A DNA stretch of 64,000 nucleotides, taken from the NCBI GenBank assembly GCA_027532555.1, contig JAPZTJ010000001.1:92171-156170 (forward strand). The letters run 5' to 3'. The notes under the pieces were generated by a model. The model did no database searches, was not told the origin of the DNA, and was given only the letters and a program-made list of their open reading frames with translations. This document shows positions 16,991-25,006 of the stretch, in pieces. Positions within the stretch are counted from its first letter, which is position 1, and each line of letters starts with the position of its first letter. The translations under genes and the position numbers were made by a program. The DNA is from Aquidulcibacter sp. (lineage in GTDB: Bacteria; Pseudomonadota; Alphaproteobacteria; Caulobacterales; Aquidulcibacteraceae).

Positions 16991-17602
16991 ATGCCCGTAA
17001 GAACTTCGCTTAATGCTCGGCTTAAAGGCCTCCATGAAACTGCTCATAAGCGTGCCGCACAGCGCGGTGTCTCGGCGGTTGAATTTGCGCTCATTGCGCC
17101 ATTAATGTTGTTGATGCTGTTTGGTGCGTCTGAAGTTAGCCAAGTGGTCAGCGTGGATCGCAAGGTAACACTGGCTGCCTCGACTTTGGGTGACTTGGCA
17201 GCCCAGACTGATCGCGTATCCTGCGCAGACCTTGCCCAAATTGCAACCGTGACCCGAAGTGTGTTCGCCCCCTACACAGCAACTACGCCTTCCTTGGTTG
17301 TTGCCTCCATCGCACTTGAATCCGGCGTACCCAAGGTGGAGTGGAGCCAAGAGATTGACGGCACCGGTGGTTGTGCAAATGTGAACAACAGCCACACCTT
17401 AAAAGTGGGCAATACGGTTACGGTCGATACGGGCTTGTTTGCTACAAATGGCGGCGTCGTCGTTGGGGAAGTAACCCTTCAATACACGTCCCTTGGCACA
17501 TCTTTTTCGCCCAATACAACGACATTGCGTGAGCGCTTCTATTTTCGGCCTCGCAAGTCGGCCAAGCTATGCTTGACTGGGTTTACAACGCCTGGCTGTT
17601 AA
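16991..17602 (+). CDS. TadE/TadF-family pseudopilin
   Basis: Second minor pseudopilin, about 203 aa. The frame is open from TTG 16976; GTG 16988 and ATG 16991 follow a GAGG motif at 16978-16981, so a start there is likely. The signature RGVSAVEFALIAPLMLLMLFGA matches the TadE/F prepilin-like helix. The C-terminal domain contains cysteines in RVSCADL, GGCANV, KLCLTGF and PGC at the very end, suggesting disulfides. No VWA-type TadG is encoded in the window. Confidence 0.85.
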   Translation: MPVRTSLNARLKGLHETAHKRAAQRGVSAVEFALIAPLMLLMLFGASEVSQVVSVDRKVTLAASTLGDLAAQTDRVSCADLAQIATVTRSVFAPYTATTPSLVVASIALESGVPKVEWSQEIDGTGGCANVNNSHTLKVGNTVTVDTGLFATNGGVVVGEVTLQYTSLGTSFSPNTTTLRERFYFRPRKSAKLCLTGFTTPGC

Positions 17603-17687
17603 GGCTGGTGGCAGGTAAGATCTATCTAATCCTACTAGATCCAGAAGATGAGCTACATGATTGATACATTTCGATCTGGGTTAGAAA

Positions 17688-18506
17688 TTAGGTTAGCGCC
17701 TCAATAAGCTCTTCATAAAGTCTACGCTCTGTCTGAAGGACTCGTCCATTTAACGTGTGGATCGGACGAACCCCAACGAGTGCATTGGTTAGGCATGCGG
17801 CTTGGCACGTCTCAAGATCAGCGACATGGATTCGGCTCTCGGTAACTAGGCCTGCACGAATCAAGCGGCCCCGAACGATCCCGGGCAGAGCACCATCTTC
17901 GAGTGGTGGTGTCTGCCACCGACGATCTTTTTGGATCAAAATATTCGCGCTTGTGGCACTCGCCACTGATCCGTCGCGCCCACGCATCAGGCCATCATCA
18001 GCACCCATGCTTTGAGCTAAGCTCAAAGCGACAATATTGTCGACGTAGGATAAGGTTTTAAAGCGTGCCGAGGGGGCACTCGACGCCCGATAAATGTCGA
18101 CAAGTCGTACATCAACCGCAGGAAATTCGGTCGGGATTGTCGCAATCGTCGCCAATACATTTGGCAAAGACGTTTTTGGAACCGTCAATCCTCGTGGCCC
18201 CACGCCGCGTGTCACCATTAGTCGCAAGGCGGCGCGCGTCACGCCGCTTGCGTGCGCTAGCTCCAAAAGGCCATTTTCCAATTCGGTTGTGGAAAAGGGA
18301 ATAGTTAGGCCTAATTGGTTCGCGCCATGGTCCAATCGGGCCATGTGGTCGTCAAAAAAGCGAAGTTCGCGCCCGGTCCAGAGTAACGTTTCAAACAAGC
18401 CATCGCCCAAAGTAAAGCCACGGTCGGTCGGATCAATCCGCACTTGGGATGCCTTAACCAAGTGGCCATTGTGCCAACACATGTCGCCAACGGGGCCAGT
18501 TGTCAC
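17688..18506 (-). CDS. pabC: Aminodeoxychorismate lyase-like class IV aminotransferase
   Basis: PLP enzyme of fold type IV, 272 aa, expected to release p-aminobenzoate and pyruvate from aminodeoxychorismate in folate synthesis. The N-terminal line DRGFTLGDGLFETLLW and the PLP Lys in FKTLSYVDNIVA are visible, as is the C-terminal CLTNALVGVRPI. D-alanine or branched-chain aminotransferases share the fold, but the four-base overlap with pabB makes PabC the best call. Confidence 0.85.
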   Translation of the reverse strand: MTTGPVGDMCWHNGHLVKASQVRIDPTDRGFTLGDGLFETLLWTGRELRFFDDHMARLDHGANQLGLTIPFSTTELENGLLELAHASGVTRAALRLMVTRGVGPRGLTVPKTSLPNVLATIATIPTEFPAVDVRLVDIYRASSAPSARFKTLSYVDNIVALSLAQSMGADDGLMRGRDGSVASATSANILIQKDRRWQTPPLEDGALPGIVRGRLIRAGLVTESRIHVADLETCQAACLTNALVGVRPIHTLNGRVLQTERRLYEELIEALT

Positions 18507-19897
18507 AGTACGTCTCCGCCGTGTGCCGCGATACGTAGCGCGCGTGCTTTTACCAGAATTTCTTCATACTCTTGAGAAGGCTCGCTGTCGGCTACAATGC
18601 CAGCCCCGGCCCGCGCGTCAATGTGCCAGCGATCATCCCACTTCTGGCACGCAGCAGTCCGGATCAAGACATTTGAATCGGCAGCCCCATCAAAACCAAC
18701 CCGGATCATCGAGCCGCACCAGGGGCCGCGTGGCTCGTCTTCTAGTTCACTGATAATTTCCATAGCGCGCACCTTGGGAGCGCCTGTGATGGAACCGGGC
18801 GGAAAACAACTGCGCAATGCGTCAAAAAAGCCAAGCTCAGGCTTTTGTTGGCCTCGGACTTCGGACACCAAATGATGCACCGTTGAAAAGCTCTCCAGAT
18901 CACATAGGCGCGGCACTTTAACGCTTCCCGCCTCGCAGACACGTGCAATATCATTGCGCATCAAGTCGACAATCATCAAATTCTCCGCCCGATCTTTTTC
19001 GCTGCCTAGCAGGGTTTGCGCGTTGCGCGCATCTTGGATCGGATCTTTGTGGCGCGTAGCAGTTCCTTTAATCGGCCGAGTTTCCAACAGGCCGGAACTC
19101 GATCGGGATATGAAGCGCTCAGGCGAATGCGAGGCAACAATTTTGTTCCCCAAACTTAAATAGGCAGCAAATGGCGAAGGGTGACGACCCATCAGGCGGC
19201 TAAACAAGTCAAAGGGCGTATCGCCGTGCTCCAACTGACCTGAAAATCGTGCAGAGATATTGGCCTGAAAGATGTCTCCTGCTCGAATATAGTCGATGGC
19301 TCGCGCGATTTGACTTTCCACGTCCGCCCGCGGTTGCATGGGGCGCAGTGCTAAAGTGGTTGGGGCCTCCACCGCACGCGGCTTCAAGGGCTGTGCGGCT
19401 TCAATCAGATTTGCGAGGCTTTGAGCTCGCTGCTCGGCTAGCGCGTGGTCTAATTGGGCTGCTTGGGTGAGCCCCCAAGATAACGCCCAGGCCTGTTGGC
19501 TTTCCGCGTCAAAGACTGCCAGCGTATCGTACAATCCCAACCAAACATCTGGCCAGGTATCGGGCCAAGCGGCTGAACCGGTTTCGGGCAGTGCTTCAAA
19601 GGCATGGCCGAGCTCATAGCCCAAAAGCCCCGCCCAGCCCCCTTGAAAAGGGCCCAAGTCGGGGTGCGGCGTCATGTCAGGTGCAATCAAGGCCTCCTGC
19701 AGTCCAGCAAAGGGGTCGCCGCCCATGCTGCGATGCCACACATGGGTACGCACGGGTCTTGCCATAACATAGGACCAGCGTGACAAGGCATGGGCACCGC
19801 CTCCGATAAATCCAAGGCAACCTTCGTCATGCCCGAGACAGGCAAGGGCTTGCAGTGGAGGCTTCCAAGAAAGGGGACGAACAGATGGATGTGTCAC
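18503..19897 (-). CDS. pabB: Aminodeoxychorismate synthase component I
   Basis: Chorismate-binding enzyme that aminates chorismate with PabA. The conserved C-terminal domain is complete: DIFQANISARFSG, SPERFISR, the PIKGTATR motif with the PabB-type lysine, LMIVDLMRNDIARVC, VHHLVSEVRG and FPPGSITGAPKVRAMEII. GTG 19897 gives about 464 aa; the only earlier in-frame start is a TTG at 19978 whose extra 27 residues lie over the end of the upstream MFS gene and look unconserved. It is coupled to pabC by a four-base overlap. Confidence 0.9.
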   Translation of the reverse strand: MTHPSVRPLSWKPPLQALACLGHDEGCLGFIGGGAHALSRWSYVMARPVRTHVWHRSMGGDPFAGLQEALIAPDMTPHPDLGPFQGGWAGLLGYELGHAFEALPETGSAAWPDTWPDVWLGLYDTLAVFDAESQQAWALSWGLTQAAQLDHALAEQRAQSLANLIEAAQPLKPRAVEAPTTLALRPMQPRADVESQIARAIDYIRAGDIFQANISARFSGQLEHGDTPFDLFSRLMGRHPSPFAAYLSLGNKIVASHSPERFISRSSSGLLETRPIKGTATRHKDPIQDARNAQTLLGSEKDRAENLMIVDLMRNDIARVCEAGSVKVPRLCDLESFSTVHHLVSEVRGQQKPELGFFDALRSCFPPGSITGAPKVRAMEIISELEDEPRGPWCGSMIRVGFDGAADSNVLIRTAACQKWDDRWHIDARAGAGIVADSEPSQEYEEILVKARALRIAAHGGDVL

Positions 19898-19937
19898 GCA
19901 GGTGTCTATAAAGCAATTCCGATTGGTTGTCCGAAAT

Positions 19938-21389
19938 CTAGTAGGTGCCGCTTTCGAGGCGAGGTGGCTGTTTGACAAGAAACATTAGAGCCAGTCCACC
20001 AACCAATAAGAGCCCAGTTGATGCTAGGCCAATTTGTTGGCTTTGGAAGGCTTTTGTGAACACGCCTACCAGCATCGGCCCCATCCAAACGGTTGCGGAC
20101 CCCGCCAAGGAATAAAGGCCAAAGAACTCGCCCTCCATCCCTTTCGGGGCGAGGCGGGCCATTAGGGTCCGCGACGAGGCATAGGCCGCTGTGATCGAGA
20201 TGGCTATGATGATAGCTCCACACACAAAGACCAGTTCGGGCAAAGTGGTGAACATAGGGGCGTTCCAGATCGGCGTGTCGGGCACAACATCCAACCAAAA
20301 CACATGGGTCTTCGACTGTGAGGTCAGGACCAAAAGGCAGATCAAGGTCACACCGATTTCTAGAATGATCGACCATTTGGCTCCAATTCGCGCATCGACC
20401 CTTCCGGCAATCAAGCCACCAAACACCGCGAAGATCGACAAGATCACGCCATAGGCCGACATCTCTAACAAGTCCCAGCCAAAAACCCCGGCTGCAGTTA
20501 CCCCTGCGACTATCAGGATCGCGGTTTTGCCATCGACATAGAGCATACGTGCAATCAAATAGAGGCCTGCATTCCGGTCGACGCGGAACAATCTGCCAAT
20601 TGCCTTAAACATGCCGACCACCCCGTCGATCGCTGCTTTTGAGGGCTTTATGCCGGAGGGTTCTTTGTCGCGCGAAAAGAAAAACAAGGGCAGGGCGGCG
20701 ATGGCAAACCAAACGGCGGCCATGGGTGCCACAATGCGGCTGGTCTCGTGTGTTTCCGGGTTCAAGCCGAATAAGGGTTGGCTTGGGACAAAGCTCCAAT
20801 CAACCCGCCCCGGAAGCGCCAAGCCCCAGAGCACAAAAATCAGAAAAACAACCGACGCCAGATTACCCAGTGCCAGCCCAAGACCTGAGGCGTGCGGCAA
20901 AGTGGCAGGCGTGGAGGCGGTTGGCAGCATGGCATTGTGAAGGACTTCGCTATAGGCAAACAGGACGCCCAGCCCAGTGGTGAGTGCCCCGATCATCACA
21001 ATCGACAGCCCGCCTTGGCCTGCTGGCAGTGCCCACCACAAGCTAAAAATGGCAAGCACCATGGCAAACGTCACGGCACCTAAAATCGGCTTGCGATTAC
21101 CAAAACGGTCAGCAATGGCTCCGAGGAACGGCCCTGTTAGCGCGACGATGATACCGGCCAATGTATGCCAACTGGCAATCGTCGCTTGTCCGATTACTGG
21201 GTCTGAAAACACGGTCGTGGCAATATAGGGTGCCAGAATATAAATCGTGCACAAAATCACATAGGGGTTCCGTCCAGCCTCAAACCAAGCCCAAGATAGG
21301 CTGGATCGGTCGAGTTTCTCGGCGGGCAGCGCTGCAGAAGTGGTTAAGGGGCTGGTTGTCTCAGTCACAGGAGCATCCTTTAGCGCCAT
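19938..21389 (-). CDS. MFS permease, UMF1/Atg22-like
   Basis: Inner-membrane transporter of 483 aa with about 12 helices. The early part (WFEAGRNPYVILCTIYILAPYIATTVFSDP) and the loop GAIADRFGNRKPILG, an MFS A-motif, are typical of the unknown-major-facilitator-1 family related to Atg22. The substrate is unknown. It is transcribed toward pabB-pabC and may share their transcript, since its stop lies only about 40 bases before the favoured pabB start. Confidence 0.82.
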   Translation of the reverse strand: MALKDAPVTETTSPLTTSAALPAEKLDRSSLSWAWFEAGRNPYVILCTIYILAPYIATTVFSDPVIGQATIASWHTLAGIIVALTGPFLGAIADRFGNRKPILGAVTFAMVLAIFSLWWALPAGQGGLSIVMIGALTTGLGVLFAYSEVLHNAMLPTASTPATLPHASGLGLALGNLASVVFLIFVLWGLALPGRVDWSFVPSQPLFGLNPETHETSRIVAPMAAVWFAIAALPLFFFSRDKEPSGIKPSKAAIDGVVGMFKAIGRLFRVDRNAGLYLIARMLYVDGKTAILIVAGVTAAGVFGWDLLEMSAYGVILSIFAVFGGLIAGRVDARIGAKWSIILEIGVTLICLLVLTSQSKTHVFWLDVVPDTPIWNAPMFTTLPELVFVCGAIIIAISITAAYASSRTLMARLAPKGMEGEFFGLYSLAGSATVWMGPMLVGVFTKAFQSQQIGLASTGLLLVGGLALMFLVKQPPRLESGTY

Positions 21390-21567
21390 TCTGGCGACCC
21401 GCCTTATCCACTGGCGTCGCGCATCATGTCCTGCTTAAGCCGCATGGTAAAGGGGAACCCGTTACAAGGATATTGGCACCCATCTGTTTCTTTAGCCGCC
21501 CTTTACTTTGGCCAGCCCCCCCGCCATTTTGCCGGCACTATTCAAAATCGGTTCGGGGGATCCAGCG

Positions 21568-21915
21568 ATGAGCTATGTATTAATTCATAATCCGGGCTGC
21601 GGCTCGTCCAAAAAGGGCTTAGAAGTTCTGGAGGCTGCTGGCGTGCAACCGGAAATTCGGCGTTATATGCTGGTTGTGGAACGCTTGAGCGTGGATGAAC
21701 TCAAAGAGATTGCCCGCAAGATGGGCGGCGTGTCCCCGCGTGCTTTTATGCGGGATAAGGATGCTGCGGATGCCGGTCTTGCAGCTGACGCCAGTGACGC
21801 AGATGTTTTTGCTGCCATGGCGAAAAACCCCAAACTGATCCAACGTCCGATTGGCATCAATGGCGAAAAGGCTGTTCTGGGTCGTCCGAACGCAGCACTT
21901 CTAACCATTGTTTAA
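21568..21915 (+). CDS. ArsC/Spx-family protein
   Basis: A thioredoxin-fold protein of 115 aa. It begins MSYVLIHNPGCGSSKKGLEVLE, giving the single N-terminal Cys of the glutaredoxin-dependent arsenate reductase family, and continues with MGGVSPRAFMRDKD and the cis-proline region KLIQRPIGINGEKAVLGRP. Arsenate reductase activity is possible, but there is no arsenic-resistance neighbour, so the YffB/Spx-like subgroup is equally likely. ATG 21568 is preferred over the open frame from 21508. Confidence 0.8.
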   Translation: MSYVLIHNPGCGSSKKGLEVLEAAGVQPEIRRYMLVVERLSVDELKEIARKMGGVSPRAFMRDKDAADAGLAADASDADVFAAMAKNPKLIQRPIGINGEKAVLGRPNAALLTIV

Positions 21916-21945
21916 GTCCTTCGCCTCCCGCCGGGCAGAGTTGGG

Positions 21946-22599
21946 ATGTCGATGCTCATTTTGGCAGTAGATACAGCGCTTAACGCCTGTTCGGTGGCAA
22001 TCCTGCGGTCGGGCGAGGTCTTGCTATCGCGCGTCGAACCCATGGCGAAAGGTCAGGCAGAGCGACTGGCCCCCATGGCGCGTGAGGTGTTAGCGGAAGC
22101 CGGGATAACGCCAGCGGCGCTTGATCGGATCGCCGTAACGCGCGGGCCTGGCGCATTCACCGGCCTTCGGATCGGCCTCGCCTTTGCCCGTGGCCTTGCG
22201 GTAGCCTTGGATCGTCCCTGTGTTGGGATTTCAACATTGGAGGTGCTGGCACATGCCGCCAATGCCCAGCGGACTTTGGCGGCGATTGAAGTGGCTGGAA
22301 GCTTGTTCGTCGGGGCATGGGAAGGGCGCGCCTGCGTGCTTGAGCCCAGCCGGCTCAGTGCGGAGGATGCGCTTGGGAAATTGAATGGAGATTGGACGTT
22401 GACCGGCCCGGGCGCTCAATCTCTAGCACGGCTTCGCCCAGATTGGCATGTGGTCTCCCAAGATCTGCCGGACCCAGTCGTCTTGGCGCACTTGGCACAG
22501 CACCTTGATCCTGCCCTCAATCCCCCGACCCCGCTCTATCTGAGGGGCCACGAAGCCAAGTTGCCGGGCGGCCTATCGTTGGAGGCTGAACGTCTATGA
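21946..22599 (+). CDS. tsaB: tRNA threonylcarbamoyladenosine biosynthesis protein TsaB
   Basis: ASKHA-fold partner of TsaD in t6A37 synthesis. The N-terminus MSMLILAVDTALNACSVAIL and the block TRGPGAFTGLRIGLAFARGLA are characteristic of YeaZ/TsaB. It has 217 aa, a normal length. It overlaps rimI by four bases (ATGA), a pairing common across bacteria. Confidence 0.93.
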   Translation: MSMLILAVDTALNACSVAILRSGEVLLSRVEPMAKGQAERLAPMAREVLAEAGITPAALDRIAVTRGPGAFTGLRIGLAFARGLAVALDRPCVGISTLEVLAHAANAQRTLAAIEVAGSLFVGAWEGRACVLEPSRLSAEDALGKLNGDWTLTGPGAQSLARLRPDWHVVSQDLPDPVVLAHLAQHLDPALNPPTPLYLRGHEAKLPGGLSLEAERL

Positions 22600-23039
22600 C
22601 TTTGCGGCGGGGGCAAACGGGGGATGTGTCTGCCCTTACAAGGATCCATCGCACCGCTTTTGAACATCCTTGGTCAGAATCTGATTTTGCCGCCTATTTG
22701 GCGTCCGACCTTGTGTGGGTAAGCGGAGAGCCAATTGCAGGTTTTCTGCTAATCCGCGCGGTGGGTGATGAGGCAGAGATTTTGACGCTCGCCGTAGATT
22801 CAGCGCATCGGCGAGCCGGCCACGCTGCAGCGCTCTTGGATGCTGCAAAGCAAGACCTAGCAAAGACCGACGTCTCGCGTCTCTTCTTGGAAGTCGCTGC
22901 TGATAATTTCCCTGCTTTGGCGCTATACGAGAGGCAAGGTTTTCTGCCGATCGGCGTGCGGAAGGGCTATTATCGCCGCGATGTGGGTCCAAATATGGAC
23001 GCTCAGCTTCTTTCTTATGCGTTGCGTGCTGAACATTGA
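22596..23039 (+). CDS. rimI: Ribosomal-protein-alanine N-acetyltransferase RimI
   Basis: GNAT acetyltransferase of 147 aa, expected to acetylate the N-terminus of S18 and possibly other proteins. The acetyl-CoA loop is LAVDSAHRRAGHAAALLDAA, and the C-terminal part VAADNFPALALYERQGFLPIGVRKGYY is standard for RimI. It is coupled to tsaB and followed by fur after 46 bases. Confidence 0.9.
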   Translation: MTLRRGQTGDVSALTRIHRTAFEHPWSESDFAAYLASDLVWVSGEPIAGFLLIRAVGDEAEILTLAVDSAHRRAGHAAALLDAAKQDLAKTDVSRLFLEVAADNFPALALYERQGFLPIGVRKGYYRRDVGPNMDAQLLSYALRAEH

Positions 23040-23085
23040 TGTCAAAGCGCTAGACGAAACAGCGCAAACCTCGCATATCTTCACC

Positions 23086-23517
23086 ATGACGGACGGAACC
23101 AACATGCCTGATCGCATTGAAGCCCTTTGCGTGCAAAAAGGTCTGCGAATGACAGAGCAGCGCCGGATTATTGCGCGCACCCTGTCAGAAGCAAAAGATC
23201 ACCCCGACGTAGAGGAATTGCACCGCCGCGCCGCCGCGGTCGATAAAGGTATTTCCATCGCCACCGTCTACCGTACCGTTCGCCTGTTTGAAGAAAGCGG
23301 AATCTTGGAACGGCACGATTTCCGGGATGGAAGGTCGCGTTATGAAGAGGCAGGTGCGGAGCACCATGACCATCTGATCGACATGAAGACTGGCAACGTG
23401 CTGGAGTTTGTCGACCCCGAGATCGAACGTCTGCAACAAGAAATTGCCCGCCGCTTGGGCTATCGTCTGGTAGATCACCGGCTTGAGCTTTATGGCGTCC
23501 CGCTTGAGGATTCCTAA
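23086..23517 (+). CDS. fur: Fur-family metal-responsive repressor
   Basis: Winged-helix repressor of about 143 aa from ATG 23086; ATG 23104 is an alternative, and the longer frame from 22981 only overlaps rimI. The recognition helix lies in KGISIATVYRTVRLFEE, and the metal site is EEAGAEHHDHLIDMKTGNV plus the C-terminal LVDHRLELYGV. The C-terminal CxxC zinc pairs of many Fur proteins are absent, as is usual for alphaproteobacterial Fur/Mur. Whether it senses iron or manganese cannot be read here. Confidence 0.9.
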   Translation: MTDGTNMPDRIEALCVQKGLRMTEQRRIIARTLSEAKDHPDVEELHRRAAAVDKGISIATVYRTVRLFEESGILERHDFRDGRSRYEEAGAEHHDHLIDMKTGNVLEFVDPEIERLQQEIARRLGYRLVDHRLELYGVPLEDS

Positions 23518-23588
23518 TAGATTGGCTCCAAAGAAATAATATTGGTGCTTTCTGTGTTCTTCATCCCCCAAAAATAAAGGCTGACCCC

Positions 23589-24164
23589 ATGTTCAAAAAG
23601 CGACTGATGTCACTGATGCTGATTTCCTGCGCCGCCCTGATGGCCTGCCAGCCTGCAGGTGCCAACCAAGACAAGTCTCTAATGGAGGGTGTCGATGGGA
23701 AGGCCGCAGAAGCGCCCCTAGATGCCAATGGGCAAGCAGCTAAGGAATTCCTTGAAAAAAATAAAAGCGCCCCTGGCGTTGTGACGACGGTTTCGGGTCT
23801 TCAATATGCCATCATTTCGAAAGGCCCTGAGACCGGTCCAAAGCCTGCTGTCGATTCCATGGTTCAGGTGAATTATGAGGGCAAGCTTCTCAATGGCGAG
23901 GTCTTTGATAGCTCGTTCGCACGCGGCGAAGCGGCAGAGTTCGAGGTTGGTCGCTTGATCCCGGCATGGGTTGAAGCGCTACAAATGATGCGCCCTGGCG
24001 ATGAATGGACGATTTGGGTTCCACCCGCCATTGGCTATGGGGCAGAGGGCGGTGGTCCTATTCCGCCAAATTCCCTGCTGATCTTCCGGATGAAGCTGGA
24101 AAAAATCGTCGGTGGCCCTGAGTCCGACGCCGGAATTCAGGCCGAGAAGGGTGCGACGCGCTGA
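23589..24164 (+). CDS. FKBP-type peptidyl-prolyl isomerase lipoprotein
   Basis: 191 aa. The N-terminus MFKKRLMSLMLISCAALMAC ends in a lipobox with Cys 20, so an exported lipoprotein is expected. The FKBP domain follows (about 75-175): VQVNYEGKLLNGEVFDSSF, FEVGRLIPAWVEALQMMRPGDEW and PPAIGYGAEGGGPIPPNSLLIF. A helical spacer with GQAAKEFLEKNK precedes it, as in Mip/FkpA-like proteins. It assists folding of envelope proteins. Two hairpins follow the stop codon. Confidence 0.9.
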   Translation: MFKKRLMSLMLISCAALMACQPAGANQDKSLMEGVDGKAAEAPLDANGQAAKEFLEKNKSAPGVVTTVSGLQYAIISKGPETGPKPAVDSMVQVNYEGKLLNGEVFDSSFARGEAAEFEVGRLIPAWVEALQMMRPGDEWTIWVPPAIGYGAEGGGPIPPNSLLIFRMKLEKIVGGPESDAGIQAEKGATR

Positions 24165-24188
24165 TTTTTGACGGCATATTGTTCCTTT

Positions 24189-24235
24189 GCTGAGGAAGCC
24201 TGTGCCAAAGCTGGTGACAAGGTAGCTTCCTCAGC
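24189..24235. repeat. 11-bp perfect inverted repeat downstream of the FKBP gene
   Basis: GCTGAGGAAGC at 24189-24199 and its exact complement GCTTCCTCAGC at 24225-24235, with a 25-base loop and no U-tract. It could be an mRNA 3'-end stabiliser or part of a small structured RNA that ends at the terminator at 24281. Confidence 0.5.
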
Positions 24236-24280
24236 CTATAAGGGGTCAACAGATCGACTTTGATCGCTTGAGGCGGTCAA

Positions 24281-24310
24281 AGCGGCTCCGGGTCACCGGG
24301 GCCGCTTTTT
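24281..24310 (+). terminator. Rho-independent terminator before rimP
   Basis: AGCGGC...GCCGCT outer stem with a continuing CCGG/CCGG inner stem, making about 11 pairs including one wobble with a 4-base loop. It runs directly into TTTTT and lies 35 bases before rimP. Confidence 0.8.
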
Positions 24311-24344
24311 GCTTGTTCTGAAACCTGCCGACCTCGCCTGAGGG

Positions 24345-24974
24345 ATGGCGCAACAGATTGAGACCCACGTGCGCACAACGTCGCCTTGTGAAGACAAACT
24401 CTTGGCCTTGATTGAGCCTGCTGCCCGGGATTTGGGTTATGAGATTGTGCGTGTGCGATTGATGGGATCCCGCCGTAAGACCTTTCAAATCATGGCAGAG
24501 CGCCCCGATGGTCGCATGTCATCCGGCGATTGCGAAAAATTGTCTCGGGGCCTCAGCCCTCTGTTAGAAGCCGAGGACCCGATTGACTCCGAATATGCTT
24601 TGGAAGTCTCGTCGCCCGGTATTGATCGTCCTTTGACCCGCTTTGTCGATTTTGACCGCTGGATCGGCTGGGAAGCCAAGCTGGAGCTGGATCGGGGCAT
24701 CGAAGGCCGTAAGCGCTTTTCGGGCGAGCTGGCCGGCACCGAAGACAACAACATTTGCATCAATCTCGAAGGTGAGGAGGACACGGCCCTCATTCCTTTC
24801 GAATGGATTGCCAGCGCCCGCTTGGTGCTGACAGACGATCTGATCCGTGAATCCCTGCGCCGTCGCGGGGCAGACGAAGACGAACTTGAGCAACTGGAGA
24901 AAGCTCTGGACGATGATCAGGTGGAATTTGTCACCGATGATGTCCTGCCAGACGCCGACCCAGACCTAACCTAA
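24345..24974 (+). CDS. rimP: Ribosome maturation factor RimP
   Basis: Helps assemble the 30S head. 209 aa with the two RimP folds: N-terminal LIEPAARDLGYEIVRVRLMGSRRKTFQIMAERPDG and SSPGIDRPLTRFVDFDRWIG, then an Sm-like barrel (about 105-165). An acidic C-terminal tail of about 40 residues extends beyond the minimal family length. First gene of the rimP-nusA-ylxR-infB block. Confidence 0.93.
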   Translation: MAQQIETHVRTTSPCEDKLLALIEPAARDLGYEIVRVRLMGSRRKTFQIMAERPDGRMSSGDCEKLSRGLSPLLEAEDPIDSEYALEVSSPGIDRPLTRFVDFDRWIGWEAKLELDRGIEGRKRFSGELAGTEDNNICINLEGEEDTALIPFEWIASARLVLTDDLIRESLRRRGADEDELEQLEKALDDDQVEFVTDDVLPDADPDLT

Positions 24975-25006
24975 TCAGCCCATTCCGTTTCAGAAGGAAG
25001 ACTACT

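Noticed and set aside
17610..17660. GATCTA/TAGATC inverted repeat as a terminator between the pseudopilin operon and pabC
   Set aside because: Only six pairs, an 11-base loop and no U-tract on either strand.
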